A stretch of DNA of 42,466 bases from an uncultured Eubacterium sp. (GTDB lineage Bacteria; Bacillota; Clostridia; Lachnospirales; Lachnospiraceae): contig CAJFUA010000057.1 of assembly GCA_904420085.1 (NCBI GenBank), forward strand, positions 1 through 42,466, in the 5' to 3' direction. The notes under the pieces are model-generated. The model had not been told where the DNA came from. It saw only the letters and a list, made by a program, of their open reading frames with translations, and ran no database searches. The position numbers were made by a program, and so were the translations under genes. Shown piece by piece: positions 37,452 to 42,466 of the stretch (the stretch's first letter is position 1; the number at the start of each line of letters is the position of its first letter).

Positions 37452-39287
37452 ATGAAGTTTCATAAAAATCAAATCAGGGCAGTCAGCCATGGGACAGGTC
37501 CGGCAATGATTCTTGCCGGACCCGGTTCCGGAAAAACCACCGTCATTACCCACAGAGTGAAAAATTTAATAGAGCATGGAGTGCCGCCGGAAAAAATTCT
37601 GGTCGTTACATTTACACGAGAGGCGGCAGTGCATATGCAGCGGAAGTTTTTCGGTATTATGAATGGAGCAGACTGGATAAGAGGCAGTTATCCGGTTTCT
37701 TTTGGTACGTTTCACAGTATATTTTTCCGTATTTTAAAACTTGAAAAAAGTTATAACAGCCGTAACATTTTAACGGAACGTGAAAAATATCAGATTTTGC
37801 GTGAAATCACCATAAGGAAAAAATTAGAGGTAAGTTCCATGAATGATTTTCTCCAAAACATATCCGGAGAAATCAGTATTGTCAAAGGAAACATGATAGA
37901 AATAGACCGGTATATGCCTAAAATCTGTAATAGAGAGGAATTTCGGTGTGTTTTTGAGGAATACGGAAAGGAATTACAGTGCCAGGGGAAGCTGGATTTT
38001 GATGATATGCTTTTCAAATGTCATCAGTTGTTTTGCGAAAATCCTGAAATTTTAAAACAGTGGCAGCAGATTTTCCAATATATTTTGATTGACGAGTTTC
38101 AGGACATCAATTATGTGCAGTATGAAATTATCAAAATGTTGGCTTTACCGGAAAAGAATCTGTTTGTTGTGGGAGATGACGACCAGTCTATTTATGGCTT
38201 TCGGGGAGCCTGCCCGGAACTGATGTTCCGATTTCGTGAGGATTTTCCACAATCTGAACAGATACTGCTTAACGTGAATTATCGCTCCACCGGTCAGATT
38301 GTACATTTATCAGAAAATCTGATTCATTGGAATCAAAAAAGATTTGTTAAGAATATTCAGGCAGATGGGAGCGTGGGAGAAAAACCGGATATCCGGCTTT
38401 TTAAAACCCAGCGGGAGGAGTTGGAGTATGTGGGAAAGAAAATCAATGCTTTACAGCACAATGGGACGCCTTTGAGTGAGATTGCCATACTGGTAAGAAA
38501 CAATAACCAGATTCCTGTCATTGGGAAAGTTCTGCGAAATCAGCGGATACAGGTTCAGGGGGGAAAGGAAAACAGGGAGGTCTACGAAAGTGAAGTTGCA
38601 AAAGACATCCTTCATTATGTCAGGGCGGCGCTTAATTATCATCGGTTATCTGTTAGAGAGAATAGGGAGTTAATTGCCATCTTAAATAAACCGCCCCGAT
38701 ATATCAGCAGACAGGTGTTGATACAGGAAGGGATGGATTTTAAACGGCTGAAAAGAGCATATCAGCATAATAGGGAAATCAAAGAGAATATTGAAAAATT
38801 GGAGTTTGATTTGTCCATGATATCCAGACTGAAACCTGTGGCGGCAATTATGTATATTGTAAAAGGCGTGGGATATGAAAACTATTTGAAAAACCACGCA
38901 GCGGAACAGGGAATTACATATAAGATATTTTTAGAGCAGATAGAAGAAATAAAAAATGATGCTATTAAATATACTACGTTAGAAAAATGGCTGGAAAGTA
39001 TCTCAGAAAAAGAGGAAGAAAAAGAAACAGAAACGGACAGTGTTTCCATTATGACCATGCACAGGGCAAAAGGGTTGGAATTTGAAGCGGTGTTTATTTT
39101 GGATGTCAATCAGGGGATTATCCCCACTTCAAAGGCTGTCCGAGACAAGGAGTTTGAGGAAGAGCGGAGAGTACTTTACGTGGGAATTACCAGGGCAAAA
39201 CGGGTTCTTGGTGTATATGGAATCACGGAAAGTTTAGGATGCAGAGTGGAACCGTCCATGTTTTTGAATGAAATGCGAAAGGAATAA
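37452..39287 (+). CDS. UvrD/PcrA-type superfamily 1 DNA helicase
   Basis: 611 residues, shorter than PcrA/UvrD (about 720-750). All helicase motifs are present: AGPGSGKTT (22-30), LIDEFQDIN (motif II), VGDDDQSIYGFRGA (motif III), NVNYRS (motif IV), SIMTMHRAKGLEFEAVFI (motif V) and VLYVGITRAKR (motif VI). It should unwind DNA 3' to 5' in repair or restart. The missing part is at the C-terminus, where PcrA has its RNA polymerase-interacting Tudor region, so it may be a PcrA paralogue, not the main enzyme. Start ATG 37452 follows a GGAAAGG site; its own promoter is at 37388. Confidence 0.88.
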   Translation: MKFHKNQIRAVSHGTGPAMILAGPGSGKTTVITHRVKNLIEHGVPPEKILVVTFTREAAVHMQRKFFGIMNGADWIRGSYPVSFGTFHSIFFRILKLEKSYNSRNILTEREKYQILREITIRKKLEVSSMNDFLQNISGEISIVKGNMIEIDRYMPKICNREEFRCVFEEYGKELQCQGKLDFDDMLFKCHQLFCENPEILKQWQQIFQYILIDEFQDINYVQYEIIKMLALPEKNLFVVGDDDQSIYGFRGACPELMFRFREDFPQSEQILLNVNYRSTGQIVHLSENLIHWNQKRFVKNIQADGSVGEKPDIRLFKTQREELEYVGKKINALQHNGTPLSEIAILVRNNNQIPVIGKVLRNQRIQVQGGKENREVYESEVAKDILHYVRAALNYHRLSVRENRELIAILNKPPRYISRQVLIQEGMDFKRLKRAYQHNREIKENIEKLEFDLSMISRLKPVAAIMYIVKGVGYENYLKNHAAEQGITYKIFLEQIEEIKNDAIKYTTLEKWLESISEKEEEKETETDSVSIMTMHRAKGLEFEAVFILDVNQGIIPTSKAVRDKEFEEERRVLYVGITRAKRVLGVYGITESLGCRVEPSMFLNEMRKE

Positions 39288-39319
39288 TATCGCCTGCATG
39301 CTTTTTGGCACAAAAAAAA

Positions 39320-39393
39320 TCGGTGCGACAGGATTCGAACCTGCGACCTCTGCGTCCCGAACGCAGCGCTCTACCAAACTGAGCCACGCACCG
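39320..39393 (-). tRNA. tRNA-Pro (anticodon CGG)
   Basis: On the minus strand: acceptor stem CGGTGCG/CGCACCG with discriminator A, D-arm TGGCTCAGTTTGGTAGAG, anticodon stem CTGCG/CGCAG with loop TTCGGGA giving CGG, and T-arm GCAGGTTCGAATCCTGT. CCA is not encoded. It is the only gene recognised on this strand. Confidence 0.95.
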
Positions 39394-39553
39394 ATACCGT
39401 ATATACTATAGCACTTTTTTTTGAACTTGTCATTATAAAATATGATTTTTTTATGAAATTCATGGGAATATTATGTGGTAATATTGCAATTTTACCGCAC
39501 ATTTGTTAAAGTAAGACTATTAAACGGCACATTGGTGCAGAAAGAGGACTATC
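39394..39553. other. Intergenic region between tRNA-Pro and DUF1292 gene
   Basis: AT-rich, contains upstream sequences of both divergent genes; no clear promoter pair or dyad stands out. The DUF1292 ribosome site is AGAGG just before the ATG. Confidence 0.5.
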
Positions 39554-39874
39554 ATGGGAAAAGAGCAGTTTGAAGAAGACGAAGATTTGTTTGTAACACT
39601 TACATTGGAAGATGACAGTGAGGTGGAATGTCTTGTTGTCAGCATCTTTGAAGCAGAAGGAAAAGATTATATCGCACTGCTTCCTACCGAAGGACCGGAG
39701 AACGAAGAGGGAGAAGTATTTCTTTACAGATATTTTGAAGATGAAGACGGAGAGCCGGGACTTGATAACATTGAGTCAGAGGCAGAGTTTTTCCTGGCAT
39801 CACAGGCGTTCGATGAACTGGTAGAAGAAGGCGAATATGATGAAATTATTGATGAAGAAGATTATTTACATTAG
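39554..39874 (+). CDS. DUF1292 family protein (YrzB-like)
   Basis: 106 residues, very acidic. The pattern DLFVTLTLEDDSEVECLVVSIFEAEGKDYIALLP and EGEVFLYRYFEDEDGEP matches DUF1292, a small single-domain protein of Firmicutes often encoded near yrrK/yrzL or tRNA synthetase genes. Function unknown. It is 11 bp ahead of the SH3-domain gene. Confidence 0.88.
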   Translation: MGKEQFEEDEDLFVTLTLEDDSEVECLVVSIFEAEGKDYIALLPTEGPENEEGEVFLYRYFEDEDGEPGLDNIESEAEFFLASQAFDELVEEGEYDEIIDEEDYLH

Positions 39875-39885
39875 AGGTTAAGATT

Positions 39886-40434
39886 ATGCCATATGATGAA
39901 GAAACCAGAAGGTTAATAGAAAACAGAAAGCGGAATGCAGAGTATCGAAAAGAACAGCAGATGAAAAAGAGAAAAATGACGTTGGCCGGATTGGGTGTCA
40001 TTATTGCATTGCTGGTTGTCATTATTATCATTGCAGCATCCTGTTCAGCAAGGCGAGACGAAGAAGTTAAGACGAATCCGTCGAAAGAAACTTCTGTTTT
40101 GGGAGTGACCACTACAGAGGAGACGACAAGTAAAGAGGCAGCAAATCGTCCTGGAGAGACTACAACGAATGCCGAAACCGCATCGCAGAATAATGAAAGT
40201 ACATCCGGTGAGACCGGTCAGACAGAGAGTACCACATCTGCTGATGGAGATACCGTACAACGTACAAATGATACCGTAAACCTTCGAGAAGAGCCAAATG
40301 AGGATGCTACCATATTAGATGTTTTGGAAAAGAACGAAGAGGTAACCGTTCTCGGAACAGAAGGTAAATGGACCCACGTCAGATGGGAAGGAATCGAAGG
40401 ATATATTTCTACGGAATATCTGGAAAACAGATAA
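39886..40434 (+). CDS. Membrane-anchored bacterial SH3-domain protein
   Basis: 182 residues. A basic N-terminus, one membrane helix (about 29-49), a Thr/Glu/Ser-rich wall-spanning linker (60-120) and a C-terminal bacterial SH3 domain (TVNLREEPNEDATILDVL...GKWTHVRWEGIEGYISTEYL). Such domains bind cell-wall peptides. It may be a cell-wall sensing or wall-associated lipoprotein-like factor; no enzyme domain is present. It ends at a terminator. Confidence 0.85.
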   Translation: MPYDEETRRLIENRKRNAEYRKEQQMKKRKMTLAGLGVIIALLVVIIIIAASCSARRDEEVKTNPSKETSVLGVTTTEETTSKEAANRPGETTTNAETASQNNESTSGETGQTESTTSADGDTVQRTNDTVNLREEPNEDATILDVLEKNEEVTVLGTEGKWTHVRWEGIEGYISTEYLENR

Positions 40435-40438
40435 AAAG

Positions 40439-40466
40439 GTTGTCACATTTGTGACAGCTTTTTTTC
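40439..40466 (+). terminator. Rho-independent terminator
   Basis: Stem GTTGTCACA / TGTGACAGC (one wobble) followed by eight T. Confidence 0.85.
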
Positions 40467-40518
40467 TGTAGTAAAAGGTTTGATTTGGGGATTGACAGAT
40501 GAAGGAAAGGAATCAGTT

Positions 40519-41814
40519 ATGAATGCCATAGAAGCCGAACAATATTTAGAGGAAATAAACAAATATGGAAGTGTATTGGGATTAAAGAGCATTACTACGC
40601 TGCTGGAAGCTCTTGGAAATCCGCAAAAAGAGTTGCAGGTTGTGCATATTGCGGGAACCAATGGAAAGGGATCGACGTTGGCTTTTGTAGAACGTGTGCT
40701 TATGGAAGCCGGATACAAAGTGGGAAGATACAGTTCTCCGGCAGTTTTTCAGAAAGAAGAAATCATCCGCATCAATGACAGAAATATTCCTCAGGAGGCG
40801 TTTGCCCGGATTGTTACGTTGATGAAAGAAAAGGCAGATGGGATATTCGAAAAGTATGGATTTCATCCCACAGTTTTTGAGGTGGAGACCGCTCTGGCTT
40901 TTGCGTATTTTAAGGAGGAGCATTGCGATATTGTTCTTGTGGAGTGCGGAATGGGAGGGGAGAGTGATGCCACCAATGTTTTTGAACAAGTGCTTTGCAG
41001 CGTGATATCCAGCATCTCTTTAGACCATACGGCATTTTTAGGAGATACATTAGAAGAGATTGCCGGGGTTAAGGCGGGAATTATCAAAAATCAATGTCCG
41101 GTGGTTGTGGCAGCACAGAATGACACTGTGCTGAATGTGATAAAAAACAGGGCCATGAAAAAAAATACTTCTGCCATTGTGGCAGACAGGGCACATTTGG
41201 AAATCAGACACGGGTTAAACCATATTTCTTACCGGGCATCCAATGGGAAAATCTATGAAACGGATATTCATATGTTTGGCACATATCAGGGAATTAATGT
41301 GGCAACAGCGATTGAAACACTTCTGTGTCTGGAAACGAAAGGATATGTTGTAGAAAACTATATAGAACAGGGGCTGTCCAAAGCCCGCTGGAGTGGAAGA
41401 ATGGAAACTGTTTTGGAAAATCCGCTGTTTCTGATAGACGGCGCCCACAATCCGGGAGCAGTGCGAGAATTGAGAGACAGTATGGATTTGTATTTTACAA
41501 ATAAGAGAATTACCTTTATAATGGGAGTGTTGGCTGACAAGGATTTTCAGCAGGAGGCAGAAATTATTGCCCCAAGAGCGGAGAATATTATCACCATAAC
41601 ACCGAATCATGACAGAGCATTAGACGGCAGGATACTGGCAGAAACAGTTTCCAAATATAACCCGCATGTCTGTTATGCGGACAGTATCTCCGATGGTGTG
41701 AAACTGGCGATAGACTCTGTAAAACAAGAACATTCAGATATGATTATAGCCTTTGGCTCATTATCACATCTGAGAGAAATAAAGCAAGCAGTTAAAGCCG
41801 AAAGGAGAGATTGA
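40519..41814 (+). CDS. folC: Folylpolyglutamate synthase/dihydrofolate synthase
   Basis: 431 residues from ATG 40519, chosen because GGAAAGGA lies eight bases upstream; a longer start at 40480 lacks a ribosome site. The Mur-ligase ATPase loop is IAGTNGKGST (G46, K50), with HTAFLGDTLEEIAGVKAGIIK, GRMETVLENPLFLIDGAHNPGA and TNK/DKD blocks typical of FolC. It adds glutamate to dihydropteroate or folates in the cytoplasm. folE begins 3 bp downstream, so the two folate genes are one operon. Confidence 0.95.
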   Translation: MNAIEAEQYLEEINKYGSVLGLKSITTLLEALGNPQKELQVVHIAGTNGKGSTLAFVERVLMEAGYKVGRYSSPAVFQKEEIIRINDRNIPQEAFARIVTLMKEKADGIFEKYGFHPTVFEVETALAFAYFKEEHCDIVLVECGMGGESDATNVFEQVLCSVISSISLDHTAFLGDTLEEIAGVKAGIIKNQCPVVVAAQNDTVLNVIKNRAMKKNTSAIVADRAHLEIRHGLNHISYRASNGKIYETDIHMFGTYQGINVATAIETLLCLETKGYVVENYIEQGLSKARWSGRMETVLENPLFLIDGAHNPGAVRELRDSMDLYFTNKRITFIMGVLADKDFQQEAEIIAPRAENIITITPNHDRALDGRILAETVSKYNPHVCYADSISDGVKLAIDSVKQEHSDMIIAFGSLSHLREIKQAVKAERRD

Positions 41815-41817
41815 CTG

Positions 41818-42384
41818 ATGTTTGACAAGAACAAAATAGAAGAAGGAATCAGACTGTTATTAGAAGGTATCGGTGAGGATACAGACAGAGAGGGATTAAA
41901 GGACACGCCGGAGAGAGTAGCACGTATGTATGAAGAATTGTGCGCCGGCATGGAGCAGAACCCAGAGGAGCATTTGTCCAAAGTATTTACATGTGACAAT
42001 GATCATGTAGTTATCGAGAAAGATATTACATTTTACTCTACCTGTGAACATCACCTGATGCCTTTTTATGGTAAGACCCATATTGCATATATTCCCAATG
42101 GAAAGGTAGTGGGAATCAGTAAACTGGCAAGAACCGTAGAAGTATTTGCAAGACGGCTGCAGATACAGGAGCAGATGACAGAGCAGATTGCCGGCGCCAT
42201 CGAGAAATATCTTGGCGCAAAGGGCGTCTTTGTTATGGTGGAGGCAGAGCATATGTGTATGTCGGCCAGAGGCATCAAGAAACCGGGCAGCAGAACCATT
42301 ACTTTCGCAGCGAAAGGAAAGTTTGCGGAGGACGGAACGATGCGAAGTGAGATGATTTCACTGATGAAGCATGATGAGAGATAA
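41818..42384 (+). CDS. folE: GTP cyclohydrolase I
   Basis: 188 residues, normal length. Zinc ligands and active-site block: [13 protein letters not shown] (C76, H79) and [19 protein letters not shown] (C147), plus [22 protein letters not shown]. It converts GTP to 7,8-dihydroneopterin triphosphate, the first step of folate synthesis. It follows folC by 3 bp. Sequence is intact within the window. Confidence 0.97.
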   Translation: MFDKNKIEEGIRLLLEGIGEDTDREGLKDTPERVARMYEELCAGMEQNPEEHLSKVFTCDNDHVVIEKDITFYSTCEHHLMPFYGKTHIAYIPNGKVVGISKLARTVEVFARRLQIQEQMTEQIAGAIEKYLGAKGVFVMVEAEHMCMSARGIKKPGSRTITFAAKGKFAEDGTMRSEMISLMKHDER

Positions 42385-42466
42385 GATAATATGAAGTGAC
42401 CCCACATTTGTAGCAACGTGGATTTACCTGTATACTGTTAGTGAAGAAAACTAAGGGTAACAGGGA

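Noticed and set aside
39320-39393. tRNA-Pro as the integration site of the element
   Set aside because: It is separated from the element by gltX and the helicase gene, and no direct repeat of its 3' end is visible near 35.6 kb.
42396-42402. TGACCCC near the right end of the window as a palindrome copy
   Set aside because: The left arm GGGGTCA is missing, and the site is in the chromosome after folE.

Overview
The window looks like low-GC Firmicutes DNA, most likely from a gut clostridium of the Lachnospiraceae type. Grounds: AT-rich composition, strong AGGAGG-type ribosome binding sites, a clostridial DUF5688 protein and DUF1292 protein, a sortase-anchored Cna-B surface protein, and a Gram-positive (Trs/TrsE-like) conjugation apparatus. 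Every protein gene reads on the + strand; the only minus-strand gene recognised is a tRNA-Pro(CGG). Assignments rest on reading motifs by eye; no database search was possible.

Positions 1 to about 35.6 kb are the right-hand part of an integrative conjugative element (ICE) or ICE-like plasmid integrated in the chromosome. First come surface functions (5'-truncated Cna-B/sortase substrate, secreted nuclease, secreted membrane-anchored protein). Next is the transfer apparatus (3.4-13.7 kb): pilin-like protein, VirD4 coupling protein, VirB6/TrbL-like channel, VirB3-like protein, split VirB4 (TrsD-like plus TrsE-like), a bifunctional VirB1-type wall hydrolase, and small membrane proteins. It is followed by DNA-processing and defence-evasion genes (13.7-19.3 kb): TOPRIM protein, MinD-like ATPase with a degenerate P-loop, ArdC-kinase fusion, HTH protein. 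A winged-helix protein that may be a replication initiator follows.

From 20.3 to 28.0 kb lies an accessory stretch of small genes separated by unusually structured non-coding DNA. It holds a putative three-gene kinase toxin-antitoxin operon (RelB-like, 80-aa protein, CtkA/HipA-like kinase), DUF5688, RadC, a tandem SpoVG protein, a solitary BrnA-like RHH protein, and several long inverted repeats. Two of these, 163 and 164 bp, share an apical motif around GGTAAAATG although their stems differ. A cluster of dyads at 27.7-27.9 kb, just before the mobilisation genes, is the best oriT candidate.

From 28.0 to 34.5 kb come RHH proteins, a MobP2-type relaxase fused to Sel1 repeats, ParA, ParB and a double-RHH protein. 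The most striking feature is a dispersed palindrome, GGGGTCA-(TWCG or CGWA)-TGACCCC. One copy sits just 5' of the Shine-Dalgarno of six genes, three tandem copies are embedded in frame in the relaxase gene at exact 45-bp spacing, and one covers the relaxase stop codon. A further outlying copy is at 15.7 kb. This looks like an element-wide regulatory or ParB/RHH binding-site network.

An IS30-family DDE transposase (34.5-35.6 kb) closes the element next to gltX, and no tyrosine or serine integrase is visible. This recalls ICE6013-like elements that use an IS30-like transposase for mobility. From 35.8 kb on is ordinary chromosome: gltX, a short UvrD/PcrA-type helicase, tRNA-Pro, a DUF1292 protein, an SH3-domain membrane protein, and the folate genes folC and folE.
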